A program made the translations under genes and the position numbers. A DNA stretch of 64,000 nt, from NCBI RefSeq assembly GCF_016650695.1, contig NZ_JAEKFH010000004.1, forward strand, positions 310,001 through 374,000, written 5' to 3'. This document shows positions 53,580-62,587 of this stretch, one piece after another. The DNA comes from Pseudomonas sp. TH41 (GTDB lineage: Bacteria; Pseudomonadota; Gammaproteobacteria; Pseudomonadales; Pseudomonadaceae). The notes beneath the pieces were generated by a model. It was given only the letters and a program-made list of their open reading frames with translations, had not been told where the DNA came from and made no database searches. Numbering within the stretch: the first letter of the stretch is position 1; every line of letters starts with the position of its first letter.

Positions 53580-56213
53580 TCAAGGCCTGCCGAGCAAATG
53601 GCTCATCGCCGTCTTGAGCTTCATCGGCCTCACCGGTTTGTGCATCAAGGTGTGGCCCAGTTCACGGATTTGCTGTTTGAGCTCGTTGCTGTAGTTGGCG
53701 GTGATCATCATCGCCGGAATGGCCGAGCCGCGTCGCGCGTTGATCCGGGCCACGGCATCGACACCGTTCTGATCGTCATCCAGGTGATAGTCGGCAATCA
53801 GCAAGTCGGCTTCTTCATGGTAGTTGTCCACCTGCCGTGCCAGGTCCTCCTCCGACAACGCCGTCACCACCCGACACCCCCAACCTTCAAGCAACGTGCG
53901 CATCCCCGCGCAAATGGCCGCGTCGTTGTCCAGCACCCACACGCGAGCCCCGCGCAGACGCTCCAGCATCGGTTCACTCATCACCAGGCTCGGTAACGCC
54001 TTGGGTGCCGTGGCGCTCAACGGGACTTCGACGGAGAACATCGAGCCCTTGCCCGGCCATGAACGCACGTGAATCCGGTGGCCGAGTATCCCGGCAATTT
54101 TCTCGACAATCGCCAGCCCCAGGCCTAAACCACGATCCTGATCCGGTCGCTGCACATCACCGCGTTTGAACTCCTGGAAAATCTCTTGCAGACGGTTTTG
54201 CGCAATGCCCATGCCGCTGTCCCAAATCTCGATCGACAGCCGCTGGTGATGACGCCTGCACCCAAGCACCACCCGACCGCTGTAGGTGTAACGAATGGCG
54301 TTGCTCAGCAGGTTGCGAAGAATCCGCGCCAGTAATTGAATATCGCTGCGCACCAGTGCTGAACAGGGGATGAAATGCAACGCCAGTCCTTCGCTGCGGG
54401 CCACCTGGGTGTACTCGACCGCGAGGTTTTCCAGCAGTTCACTCAGGGCGAACGGCGCAATATCGGCCTTGATCACCCCGGCATCCAGCTTGGAAATGTC
54501 CACCAGCGTACCCAGCAGGTTTTCCACATCCTCCAGGGAATTGCTGACATTGCGCACCAAAACCGCGTTGGCCACCGGTTCCCGGCGCTCCAGCAACGCA
54601 CTGGTAAACAGCCGCGCGGCATTCAGCGGTTGCAGCAGGTCATGGCTGACGGCCGCGAGAAACTTGGTCTTCGACAGATTGGCCTGCTCGGCCTCGAGCT
54701 TGGCTTCGCGCAAGCGCGATTCCACGCGCCGACGCTCATCGATTTCGCGCAGTAACTGGTGATTGAGGGTGGTCAGTTCGGTCGTGCGTTCGCGCACCCG
54801 CAGCTCCAGATTCTGATAGGCCTGATGCAACGCCTCGGCCGTGCGTCGGCGCTCGGTGATGTCGCGGATCAACACAAAAATCCCCACCACTTCTCCGGTG
54901 GCCAGGCGATTGGGCACGTAGGAGCGCAGCATGTAACGCTCCTGATTGTTGATGTTGATTTCGGCGAATTCGAACGTCACGCTCTCCCCCGCCAAGGCCC
55001 GGGCCACGTAGGCTTCCAGGCGCTGATAATGCTGTTCGCTGTGCACTTCCCGCAGGCTCTGCCCAAGCATCACGCCGCGGGGCCAGCAGTACCATTCTTC
55101 GTAGACCTTGTTGGTGAATTCGTAGACCAGATCGGCATTGAGGTAGGCGATCAACGCCGGCACATGGTCGGTGATCAGGCGAATCCAGCGCTCGCTTTCG
55201 ATCAGCGTTTCGGCGTGCTGGTAGCGCTCGGTGATGTCGGTGAAGGTGTTGACAAAGCCGCCGGTGGGCAACGGATGTGTGCGAATTTCCAGCACTCGGC
55301 CATCGTAGAGGCGTTGTTCGCATTCCTGTACCTGCCGTCCGTTTGAATCACGACTGTCCGGGGTCAACAGGTGCAATTCACTGTCGGCGATCACTTCGGC
55401 GAACGGGCGATGGGCCGCCACCGGCGCCAGGCCGCTGAGCTCCAGAAAACGCCGGTTCCACAACTCCAGAATCCCCTCGGCATTGACCATCGCCACACCT
55501 TGGGACAGGTTGTCGACCGCCCGTTGCAACAAGTGGGATTTTTGCGCCACCGCTTGCTCACGGCGCACGGCTTCGCTGAGTTTGACGTCGGTAATGTCGG
55601 TGAACAGGATCACCCGCCCGCCTTCCTGGGTGGGCCGCTCGCTGACTTGCAGCCAGCGCCCGTCCTGCAGGCGATAAAGCAGATTTTCGTCGGCATGCCC
55701 CCGAGGCTCCTCGGTGAATACGCCGGTGCTTGTCATCAGTTGCTTAACCTCGCCCAGGCGCATGCCGGCGTTGATCCGCACCCGACTGCTGCCCCAAAAC
55801 GCCCTGAAACGGCTGTTGAACAGCACGATCCGTTGCTCGGCATCGAACAGCACAAAGGCATCGGAAATGCTCTCGATGGCATCGATCAAATGTTGGTGGG
55901 CGGTTTCAGCCCGCAGCCGCGCCTCGCTGAGCAGATGATTGCCGGCCCTGAGTTCGGCCATGGCCTGGTTCAAGGCGTCGGTGCGCTCACGCACTTGCTC
56001 GGCCAACACCACGGAATGCTGGAACGCCGCGTACGGGTCGTTACCGCGCGTGATGCCGGACTCGACCCGCTCGATCAGCGCGCCATTGATGCGTTGCAGT
56101 TTGTGGTTTTCGTGTCGCAGGCTGGCGATCTGAGCCTGAAGCTCAGCGGTGTCCAAGGGACCGGCCTCGGGCAATGGCAACCCCGGTGAAGGTCTGGTTG
56201 ATGTGCATGCCAT
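53580..56213 (-). CDS. Large hybrid sensor histidine kinase with three PAS domains (ErcS'/NahK-like)
   Basis: An 877-residue soluble kinase: coiled coil (20-105), PAS domains (about 108-215, 228-335, 345-460), a second coiled coil (460-515), HisKA with His524 (VSHDLLQPLNAARL), ATPase (DSGMGI 665-670, GLGLGLAIVE 695-704) and a receiver with Asp808 (LLIADYHLDD). ATG 56213 has GGAG 9 nt upstream and overlaps the FIST gene by 71 bp. The layout and site match the kinases that act with AgmR in the ethanol-oxidation network. Confidence 0.9.
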   Translation of the reverse strand: MACTSTRPSPGLPLPEAGPLDTAELQAQIASLRHENHKLQRINGALIERVESGITRGNDPYAAFQHSVVLAEQVRERTDALNQAMAELRAGNHLLSEARLRAETAHQHLIDAIESISDAFVLFDAEQRIVLFNSRFRAFWGSSRVRINAGMRLGEVKQLMTSTGVFTEEPRGHADENLLYRLQDGRWLQVSERPTQEGGRVILFTDITDVKLSEAVRREQAVAQKSHLLQRAVDNLSQGVAMVNAEGILELWNRRFLELSGLAPVAAHRPFAEVIADSELHLLTPDSRDSNGRQVQECEQRLYDGRVLEIRTHPLPTGGFVNTFTDITERYQHAETLIESERWIRLITDHVPALIAYLNADLVYEFTNKVYEEWYCWPRGVMLGQSLREVHSEQHYQRLEAYVARALAGESVTFEFAEININNQERYMLRSYVPNRLATGEVVGIFVLIRDITERRRTAEALHQAYQNLELRVRERTTELTTLNHQLLREIDERRRVESRLREAKLEAEQANLSKTKFLAAVSHDLLQPLNAARLFTSALLERREPVANAVLVRNVSNSLEDVENLLGTLVDISKLDAGVIKADIAPFALSELLENLAVEYTQVARSEGLALHFIPCSALVRSDIQLLARILRNLLSNAIRYTYSGRVVLGCRRHHQRLSIEIWDSGMGIAQNRLQEIFQEFKRGDVQRPDQDRGLGLGLAIVEKIAGILGHRIHVRSWPGKGSMFSVEVPLSATAPKALPSLVMSEPMLERLRGARVWVLDNDAAICAGMRTLLEGWGCRVVTALSEEDLARQVDNYHEEADLLIADYHLDDDQNGVDAVARINARRGSAIPAMMITANYSNELKQQIRELGHTLMHKPVRPMKLKTAMSHLLGRP

Positions 56214-57306
56214 TGAACTGTTCTCCGTAGGTGTTGAAACCCATCACCCGTTGGTCACGCAAAAATGCTCCGATCTGCTCCAGACGGCCGTCGTCTTCCA
56301 ATTCCAGACGCCTGAGAAAACAGTCGCAGCCAAGGGTCAGCAACAGATCGCCGAGGCGCTCCTGCAACCCTTCGAACAAGGCTTGCAGATTCGGCAGCAT
56401 CGGGCCCGGGGTCATGACCGTGAGAACGATGCCGTTCTCCACCGCGCAGTAGAAACTCAGGCTGAGGTCCGGATGAACCTGCTGGATCGCCCGCACGTAA
56501 TACTGATCGTTGATCCGCACCGCCAGCGGGTGCGCGGCGAAGATTCGGTGGTCGAGTTCGGCCACCGGTACGCCGATGTGTCGGGCGTACTCCTCGGCAG
56601 CGGGCTCGGCATTGAGCTCAAAGACCCGGCGCGAAGCGCTGTCGGCACCGGTGACCACCAGTTTTTCCGCCCGTGGCAGGATGTGGTGGGTGGTGAAGAC
56701 TTCAAAATCCAGCCAAGTGTTGACCAGCACCACCACCGCCGCGCCGCTGTGGAACTCGCCATTAAAATAGACGTGGGTGTGGGTCAGGTAGTTGTCGTCA
56801 CCGGCTGAACCGCCGAAATGAGGAATGTCGCCCAACGCCGCGCTCAAGGCGGCGAGGACCATTTCTTCACGGCTGGACAAACCATCGAGCAGGGTCAGGG
56901 CAAAGCTGTTGCCCTTGATCGGCGCCAGGGTATTGCTACGACAGCCACTGACCAGTCGCTCGACCATGTGCTGGGCGTCGATCAGGCTGAAGCGTTCCAT
57001 TTCGTCGATCAGTTCAGCGTCGATGGAAAAATGCCGATGGTCGAAACCCACCGCCGTCACGCAATTACGGCCGTAACCCAGCGGGGTGATTTCTCCGGCA
57101 CTGGTGCACCCCACCAGACGAATGCCGCCGAAGCTTTCTTGCAAGGCCTGCCCCAGCGCCTGCAAGTCGTACTCGGCGGAACAAAAGAACAGCACAAACC
57201 CCAGGTGCGGGTGCAACAACTGTCGCGCCAGCTCCTGGGCCACCTGCTGGGCCTCGGTGGCCTGGGACATTGCACTGACAACGCCTTCGCTCTGGACCTG
57301 CTGCAT
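56143..57306 (-). CDS. FIST-domain sensor protein
   Basis: ATG 57306 is preferred because GGGAGG lies 5-6 nt upstream. The 387-residue product contains a FIST_N domain (about 30-225; GCTSAGEITPLGYG is characteristic) and a FIST_C domain (about 235-370; GCDCFLRRLE near the end). FIST domains are predicted to bind small ligands such as amino acids. The kinase gene begins inside its last 71 bp, implying that the FIST protein is the sensory partner of that kinase. Confidence 0.87.
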   Translation of the reverse strand: MQQVQSEGVVSAMSQATEAQQVAQELARQLLHPHLGFVLFFCSAEYDLQALGQALQESFGGIRLVGCTSAGEITPLGYGRNCVTAVGFDHRHFSIDAELIDEMERFSLIDAQHMVERLVSGCRSNTLAPIKGNSFALTLLDGLSSREEMVLAALSAALGDIPHFGGSAGDDNYLTHTHVYFNGEFHSGAAVVVLVNTWLDFEVFTTHHILPRAEKLVVTGADSASRRVFELNAEPAAEEYARHIGVPVAELDHRIFAAHPLAVRINDQYYVRAIQQVHPDLSLSFYCAVENGIVLTVMTPGPMLPNLQALFEGLQERLGDLLLTLGCDCFLRRLELEDDGRLEQIGAFLRDQRVMGFNTYGEQFNGMHINQTFTGVAIARGRSLGHR

Positions 57307-57445
57307 CGTGGCCTCCCGCAGGTGCACATGTATGAGGCTCGAGTGTACGAAGCCTGTGGCCTGCGACGTATGCTACTTGGGTAGCGGGTAGCCGCTTCGA
57401 TGGGATGAGAGTCTGTAAGGTCATTTCAAAGACAACTCAAACTCT

Positions 57446-57591
57446 GTAGCAGCTGTCGAGCACCGCGAGGCAGCGTTCGGCGGCGAAGCAGTCGTAAAAC
57501 CTGCAACCGAACTCTTCCTGGCAAACCGCGTCAACCGGATGACGACGGCTTCGCCGCCGAACGCTGCCTCGCGGTGCTCGACAGCTGCTAC
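57446..57591. repeat. REP element, class C
   Basis: A 146-bp palindrome with the class C ends (GTAGCAGCTGTCGAGCACC and its complement) and a longer, different centre with GTTCGGCGGCGAAGC / GCTTCGCCGCCGAAC arms. It lies in the gap between the FIST gene and the IS110 element. The rest of 57307-57838 is assigned to promoter and IS sequence. Confidence 0.88.
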
Positions 57592-57599
57592 ATCTATGG

Positions 57600-58970
57600 T
57601 TACCCCCTTTTCTGCAATACTGTTTTTGATGCGTGTTTGGCTTGCTTTCATCTATCCGGCGTCTGAGTGGGGTTGTGGCCCCGCGCCTCGATGAGAATCG
57701 ATGCCTAACGACCCTAATTAGATTGACGGCCTTTCAGCCGTGTAGCAGCTCAGGGTTGTCGTCAGGCCGGTTGGCCGTTCACGTCATCTGTTATCCAGCA
57801 TCGCAAACCAGGTGGGTGGTGCTTGGGTGACAGCAGGGTCAGGCGTTCATCACGCTTGGCCCTGCATCGAATTCGGTGTGGTGTGCCGCAATCGCCCAGG
57901 CGATTCTTGCCAGCTTGTTGGCCAACGCACAGACCACGAGATTGGAGTGATGGTGGGACGCTAATAGCTGGCGGACCCAGTCCGCCAAAGCACCTTTCTG
58001 TCGTTCCAGCTGTATCAAATAAACACGGGCACACTGGATGAGTAGGCGTCTCTGGTTTCGATCACCACGCTTGCTGATGCCCAGCAGAACGGTCTTGCCG
58101 CCCGTGGAGTGCTGTTTGGGCACCAACCCGATCGAGGCCGCATAGCCTCGGCCACATTTGAACTGTTTGCCATCGCCCAACTCGGCAGCCAGGACGGTGG
58201 AGGTGATCGGGCCGATGCACGGCATGGTCATCAAGCGCGTTGCCAGATCATCTTCAGCGGCCTGGCATTCCATGTCTTTGTCCTGCGCCTTGACCTGCCC
58301 ATCCAGATAGTTGAAGTGCCCATGCAGCACCATCAGATTTTTCTTGATGCGTTCAGAAAATGAACTCACCTCAAGCAACGCTGGAAGCTCTTTGATGGCT
58401 TTGAAGCCGGCTGCGAGGCTGACACCAACCTCCAGAAGGGCTGCGTGAATCCGATTGACGGTCGCAGTGCGGTCTTTAATGAACGACTCACGGAGCGAGT
58501 TGGACATGGCCAGCGCCTGTTGGGCTTGGGTTTTTGGCGGCACAAAACGCATCGTGGGCCGGGTCGCCGCCTCGCAGATCGCCTCGGCATCAGCGAAGTC
58601 GTTTTTGTTGCTTTTCACATACGGACGCACGAGATGAGGTGCAATGAGCTTGGGCGTATGCCCCAGCTTGGCGACCTCCTGCGCCATGAAGTGGGCGCCG
58701 CCGCAGGCCTCCATCACGACGGTGCAGGATTCCAAGTTGGCCAGGTACCGAATGAGCGTCACCCGATTGAATTTTTTGCGGCAAAGCTCATGACCGCGAT
58801 CATCTTGTGCATGCAGATGAAAAGAGTGTTTTCCCAAGTCGATGGCGGCAATAGCTACTTTGGTCATGGCATCAGTCTCCGATGAGCCCCCGGTGAAAGC
58901 TTAGTGGGCGATCACAGGGGGCGGCGGGGGTAGCCATTTCATTAGATCGGGTGTGGCTCTGGTCGACGGG
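57600..58970 (-). mobile_element. IS110-family insertion sequence (approximate limits)
   Basis: The transposase gene (57839-58867) is complete. Limits are inferred from the class C REP (ends 57591) and from the porin remnant (begins 58971). About 240 bp lie 3' of the transposase and 100 bp 5' of it. IS110 elements lack terminal inverted repeats, so ends cannot be fixed here. The long 3' non-coding side suggests the IS1111 subgroup, whose guide (bridge) RNA is encoded there; small hairpins (GACGGC-GCCGT, GGCCGGTTGGCC) occur in it. Confidence 0.5.
57839..58867 (-). CDS. IS110-family transposase
   Basis: A 342-residue DEDD transposase. The RuvC-like N-terminal domain begins with AIDLGKHSF (Asp near 10), has EACGGAHF in the middle and KNDFADAEAI (the third and fourth acidic residues). 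The C-terminal Tnp_20 domain carries the helix-hairpin-helix (MPCIGPITSTVLAAELGD). It is full length with no stops, so the copy may be active. Confidence 0.93.
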   Translation of the reverse strand: MTKVAIAAIDLGKHSFHLHAQDDRGHELCRKKFNRVTLIRYLANLESCTVVMEACGGAHFMAQEVAKLGHTPKLIAPHLVRPYVKSNKNDFADAEAICEAATRPTMRFVPPKTQAQQALAMSNSLRESFIKDRTATVNRIHAALLEVGVSLAAGFKAIKELPALLEVSSFSERIKKNLMVLHGHFNYLDGQVKAQDKDMECQAAEDDLATRLMTMPCIGPITSTVLAAELGDGKQFKCGRGYAASIGLVPKQHSTGGKTVLLGISKRGDRNQRRLLIQCARVYLIQLERQKGALADWVRQLLASHHHSNLVVCALANKLARIAWAIAAHHTEFDAGPSVMNA

Positions 58971-59110
58971 TTACCAGTTCAACACCGCCCCCACCGCAAA
59001 GGTGTCGGTGTTTTCGTTCTGGGCGCTGGTGTCGTGGCCGTTGATTTCGAACGGGTTGTATTCAGCCACGAGCTTGAGGTTGTCGTTGATGTCATGGAAC
59101 AGCGGCCGAG
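58971..59110 (-). pseudogene. 3' remnant of an outer-membrane porin gene
   Basis: The minus frame ending with TAA at 58971 encodes about 47 residues (LFHDINDNLKLVAEYNPFE ... TFAVGAVLNW) with the beta-strand pattern and terminal aromatic residue of an outer-membrane barrel. No start or N-terminal part is present. It is wedged between the IS110 element and the TauE gene and looks like a deletion relic. The exact porin family is not clear. Confidence 0.55.
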
Positions 59111-59141
59111 GCAAGGCCCGGAACCAAGGGTGTAAGACCCG

Positions 59142-59948
59142 TCACATGGCCGTTCGGAACAACATATAAGCGGCGACCACGATGCAAATGGCGGCAAAGC
59201 CTGTTTGCAGGGCCCGTGGCGGTATGCGCGCGCACAATTTTCGACCAATGATCATGCCGACGATGCTCGCGGCGATGAAGGTGTAACCGAGGCTGTCGAT
59301 ACGCACCCCGGCTTGAAACGCACCGATGACGCCGATCGCGGAAATCAGGCTGATCACCATCAGGGACGTGGCGACGATCCCACGCATTTGCACATCGGTC
59401 AGCTGCTTGAACGCCGGTACGATCAGGAAACCACCGCCCACTCCGAGCAAACCGGACACGACCCCGGTCACCGCGCCCAGTGCTGCGAGCGTCGCGGTGC
59501 ATTTGGCGGTCCAGGAAAACCGCCCGGTCTGCTGATCGAGCATGCAGTTTTTCTGGCCCCAGTTGGCGTGGCCGTGGTCGCTCGGTCCTTCATCGTGTCG
59601 CTCACGACGCAGCATTCGCGAGGCGACCAGGACCATCAGCAGGCTGAACAGGATCATCAACACCTTTTCCGGCAACTGATGGGCGAAGAAAATCCCCACC
59701 GGCGAAAAAACCGCCCCCAACAGCGCAATCAACAACGCCGCGCGATAGCGCACCAGACCATGGCGCAATCCGTCGATGGCCCCGATAGCCGCCGCACTGC
59801 CCACCGCGAACAGCGCGACGGGCGCCGCCTGGGTCATCGTCCAACCCAACCCCAGCACCAGGGCCGGTACCGCCAGAATGCCGCCACCCGCCCCGGTCAG
59901 CCCAAGCACCAACCCCATCACCACGCCAAAGAAACTCGCCAGCAACAT
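59142..59948 (-). CDS. TauE/SafE-family sulfite/sulfur exporter
   Basis: ATG 59948 gives a 268-residue protein with about eight membrane segments. Its two internal repeats both have the glycine-rich pattern (GLTGAGGGILAVPAL, GLLGVGGGFLIVPAF). The family exports sulfite or related anions across the inner membrane. It is divergent from a persulfide-dioxygenase-like gene (162 bp), the pairing of sulfide-detoxification (BigR-type) loci. Confidence 0.9.
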   Translation of the reverse strand: MLLASFFGVVMGLVLGLTGAGGGILAVPALVLGLGWTMTQAAPVALFAVGSAAAIGAIDGLRHGLVRYRAALLIALLGAVFSPVGIFFAHQLPEKVLMILFSLLMVLVASRMLRRERHDEGPSDHGHANWGQKNCMLDQQTGRFSWTAKCTATLAALGAVTGVVSGLLGVGGGFLIVPAFKQLTDVQMRGIVATSLMVISLISAIGVIGAFQAGVRIDSLGYTFIAASIVGMIIGRKLCARIPPRALQTGFAAICIVVAAYMLFRTAM

Positions 59949-60110
59949 AGAACACTCGTGATCTGCGACAAAAAGCCGGGAGCGCCCGGTATCGATGACT
60001 GACAGGATAGAGCCCGCGCGGCTTTTTTCCTTCATAGAATTGATCGGGGGCTGGTCAGTCGGGGGAAAATGAATCTAACCTCAAGGCCTGCCCTTATAGA
60101 ATCGGCCACC

Positions 60111-60974
60111 ATGCCTGCCTTGATTGAAGCTTTTTTTGACCCCGCCTCGTCGACCTACAGCTACGTGGTCCATGAGCACGATGGCGGGCACTGCGCAATC
60201 GTCGACCCGGTGCTCGACTACGACCCGGCCGCCGGACGCACCGCGACCGTACAGGCCGACAAGATCATCGCCTTCGTCCGTGAACATCAATTGCAGGTGC
60301 AATGGCTGCTGGAAACCCACGCCCATGCCGATCATTTATCCGCCGCGCCTTACCTGCGCCGGGAGCTGGGAGGGAAGATCGCCATCGGCCAGTCGATCAG
60401 CAAGGTTCAGGGCGTGTTCAAGACCCTGTTCAATCTGGAACCGGAGTTTCGCATCGATGGTTCGCAGTTCGATCATCTGTTCGCCCCGGACGAGTCGTTC
60501 ATGATCGGCAACCTTAAGGCCACGGCGCTGCATGTGCCCGGTCACACCCCGGCGGACATGGCCTACTTGATCGGCGGCGATGTGATCCTGGTGGGCGATA
60601 CGTTGTTCATGCCGGACGTGGGCACCGCGCGCTGCGACTTTCCCGGTGGCGACGCCACTCAGCTGTTTACGTCGATCCACAGACTGTTGGCGTTCCCCGC
60701 CAGCGTGAGCTTGTACGTCTGCCATGATTATCCGCCCGTGGGCCGCGCCCCCCGGTGCATGGCCACGGTTGGCGAGCAGCGCAAAAGCAATATTCACGTC
60801 CACGATGGCATCGACCAAGCGGCCTTTGTCGCCATGCGCACCCAGCGCGATGCAGGGCTGGGCATGCCGACGCTGCTGCTACCGGCGATTCAGGTGAATG
60901 TGCGGGCGGGGAATTTGCCACCGGCCGAAGACAATGGCGTGACGTACCTGAAAATCCCGATCAACAAACTCTGA
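60111..60974 (+). CDS. Metallo-beta-lactamase-fold hydrolase, persulfide dioxygenase-like
   Basis: ATG 60111 gives a 287-residue protein. The iron/zinc motif THAHADH is near residue 69, GHTPADMAY near 150, a metal Asp in VGDTLF near 164 and the last His in CHDYPP. This is the ETHE1/Blh layout that oxidises glutathione persulfide to sulfite. With the divergent TauE exporter it would detoxify sulfide. The last 51 bp of the gene are copied repeatedly downstream. Confidence 0.85.
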   Translation: MPALIEAFFDPASSTYSYVVHEHDGGHCAIVDPVLDYDPAAGRTATVQADKIIAFVREHQLQVQWLLETHAHADHLSAAPYLRRELGGKIAIGQSISKVQGVFKTLFNLEPEFRIDGSQFDHLFAPDESFMIGNLKATALHVPGHTPADMAYLIGGDVILVGDTLFMPDVGTARCDFPGGDATQLFTSIHRLLAFPASVSLYVCHDYPPVGRAPRCMATVGEQRKSNIHVHDGIDQAAFVAMRTQRDAGLGMPTLLLPAIQVNVRAGNLPPAEDNGVTYLKIPINKL

Positions 60975-60990
60975 CATCCCCCACAACCCG

Positions 60991-62007
60991 TAGCAGCTGT
61001 CGAGCACCGCGAGGCTGCGTCTGCGGCCTGTCTGAACGAACCCGGTTGCAGGGTTTGCGACGGCTGCGCCGCCGAACGCTGCCTCGCGGTGCTCGACAGC
61101 TGCTACGGGGATTGGGTGTAGCCCGCCAGGGTCAACCCGTTGGCCGAGGACAATGGTGTGATGTACCTGAAAATCCCGATCAACAAACTCTGACGTTGTA
61201 GCAGCTGACGAGCACCGCGAGGCTGCGTCTGTGGCCTGACTGAACGAACCCGGTTGCAGGGTTTGCGACGGCTGCGCCGCCGAACGCTGCCTCGCGGTGC
61301 TCGACAGCTGCTACGGAGATTGGGTTTAGCCCGCCAGGGTCAGGCCATTGGCCGAAGACAATGGGGTGATGTGCCTGAAAATCCCGATCAACAAACTCTG
61401 ACGTTGTAGCAGCTGACGAGCACCGCGAGGCTGCGTCTGTGGCCTGACTGAACGAACCCGGTTGCAGGGTTTGCGACGGCTGCGCCGCCGAACGCTGCCT
61501 CGCGGTGCTCGACAGCTGCTACGGAGATTGGGTGTAGCCCGCCAGGGTCAGGCCATTGGCCGAAGACAATGGTGTGACGTACCTGAAAATCCCGATCAAC
61601 AAACTCTGACGTTGTAGCAGCTGACGAGCACCGCGAGGCTGCGTCTGCAGTCTGCCTGAGGGAACTCGGTTGCAGGGTTTGCGACGGCTGCGCCGCCGAA
61701 CGCTGCCTCGCGGTGCTCGACAGCTGCTACGGAGATTGGGTGTAGCCTGCCAGGGTCAGGCCGTTGGCCGAAGACAATGGGGTGATGTGCCTGAAAATCC
61801 CGATCAACAAACTCTGACGTTGTAGCAGCTGACGAGCACCGCGAGGCTGCGTCTGCGGCCTGTCTGAACGAACCCGGTTGCAGGGTTTGCGACGGCTGCG
61901 CCGCCGAACGCTGCCTCGCGGTGCTCGACAGCTGCTACGGAGATTGGGTGTAGCCCGCCAGGGTCAGGCCGTTGGCCGAAGACAATGGGGTGACGTACCT
62001 GAAAATC
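60991..62007 (+). repeat. Tandem array of class C REP units with gene-end fragments
   Basis: Five class C REPs occur in head-to-tail units. The recurring TGA of the copied hydrolase end is at 60972, 61191, 61399, 61607 and 61815, giving spacings of 219, 208, 208 and 208 bp; the last unit breaks off at about 62007. Each unit consists of the REP (about 117 bp), about 17 bp, GCCAGGGTCAGGCCATTGG from the end of bkdR without its stop, and about 50 bp from the end of the hydrolase gene. Units are not identical. Confidence 0.95.
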
Positions 62008-62095
62008 AAAAGATCGCAGGCTTCGCCAGCGCCTACAGGTCCGATGTAAATCACATTTCCATGTAGGAGCTGCCGCAGGCTGCGATCTTTTGATC
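62005..62095. repeat. REP pair, class B
   Basis: Inverted ATCAAAAGATCGCAGGCT... and its complement enclose about 25 bp, between the tandem array and the true bkdR 3' end. The left arm varies (CTTCGCCAGCGCCTAC). Confidence 0.85.
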
Positions 62096-62101
62096 TTGCC
62101 A

Positions 62102-62587
62102 TTACGCCAGGGTCAGGCCATTGGCTGGTAACGGCAGCGCCGTCTTATAGCGCACCTGCTTGAGCGCAAAGCTCGAACGGATGTTCGCCACGCCCGGTAC
62201 CTTGGTCAAAAAGTCCATCATGAATCGCTCCAGCGACTGGATGGTTGGCACCAGCACCCGGATCAAATAGTCCGGGTCACCGGCCATCAGGTAGCACTCC
62301 ATCACTTCCGGGCGATCCGAGATCGCCTCTTCGAAATGCGCCAGCGCCTCTTCCACCTGCTTTTCCAGGCTGACGTGGATGAACACGTTGACATGCAGCC
62401 CAAGCAGGTCGGCATCCAGCAGGGTCACTTGCTCCCGTATCAGGCCCAATTCTTCCATCGCCTTGACCCGATTGAAGCACGGCGTCGGTGACAGGTTGAC
62501 CGAGCGTGCGAGGTCGGCGTTGGTGATGCGGGCATTCTCCTGAAGGCTGTTCAAAATGCCGATATCGGTACGGTCCAGTTTGCGCAT
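62102..62587 (-). CDS. bkdR: Lrp-family regulator BkdR
   Basis: A 161-residue Lrp/AsnC protein: an N-terminal helix-turn-helix (about 5-50; LDRTDIGILNSLQENARITN) and a C-terminal RAM ligand domain (about 70-150; AGDPDYLIRVLV). It is divergent from bkdA1 across 185 bp, the known arrangement in Pseudomonas, where BkdR activates the branched-chain keto acid dehydrogenase operon in response to L-branched-chain amino acids. Copies of its last seven codons occur in the tandem array beside it. Confidence 0.93.
   Translation of the reverse strand: MRKLDRTDIGILNSLQENARITNADLARSVNLSPTPCFNRVKAMEELGLIREQVTLLDADLLGLHVNVFIHVSLEKQVEEALAHFEEAISDRPEVMECYLMAGDPDYLIRVLVPTIQSLERFMMDFLTKVPGVANIRSSFALKQVRYKTALPLPANGLTLA

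Noticed and set aside
60755..61201. Open frames through the tandem array (also 61878-62066)
   Set aside because: They are translated REP sequence with no protein features; the array also carries stop codons in the copied gene ends.
60991..62007. CRISPR-like periodicity
   Set aside because: Units are 208 bp with long, nearly identical content and no short repeat/unique spacer pattern; no cas genes nearby.
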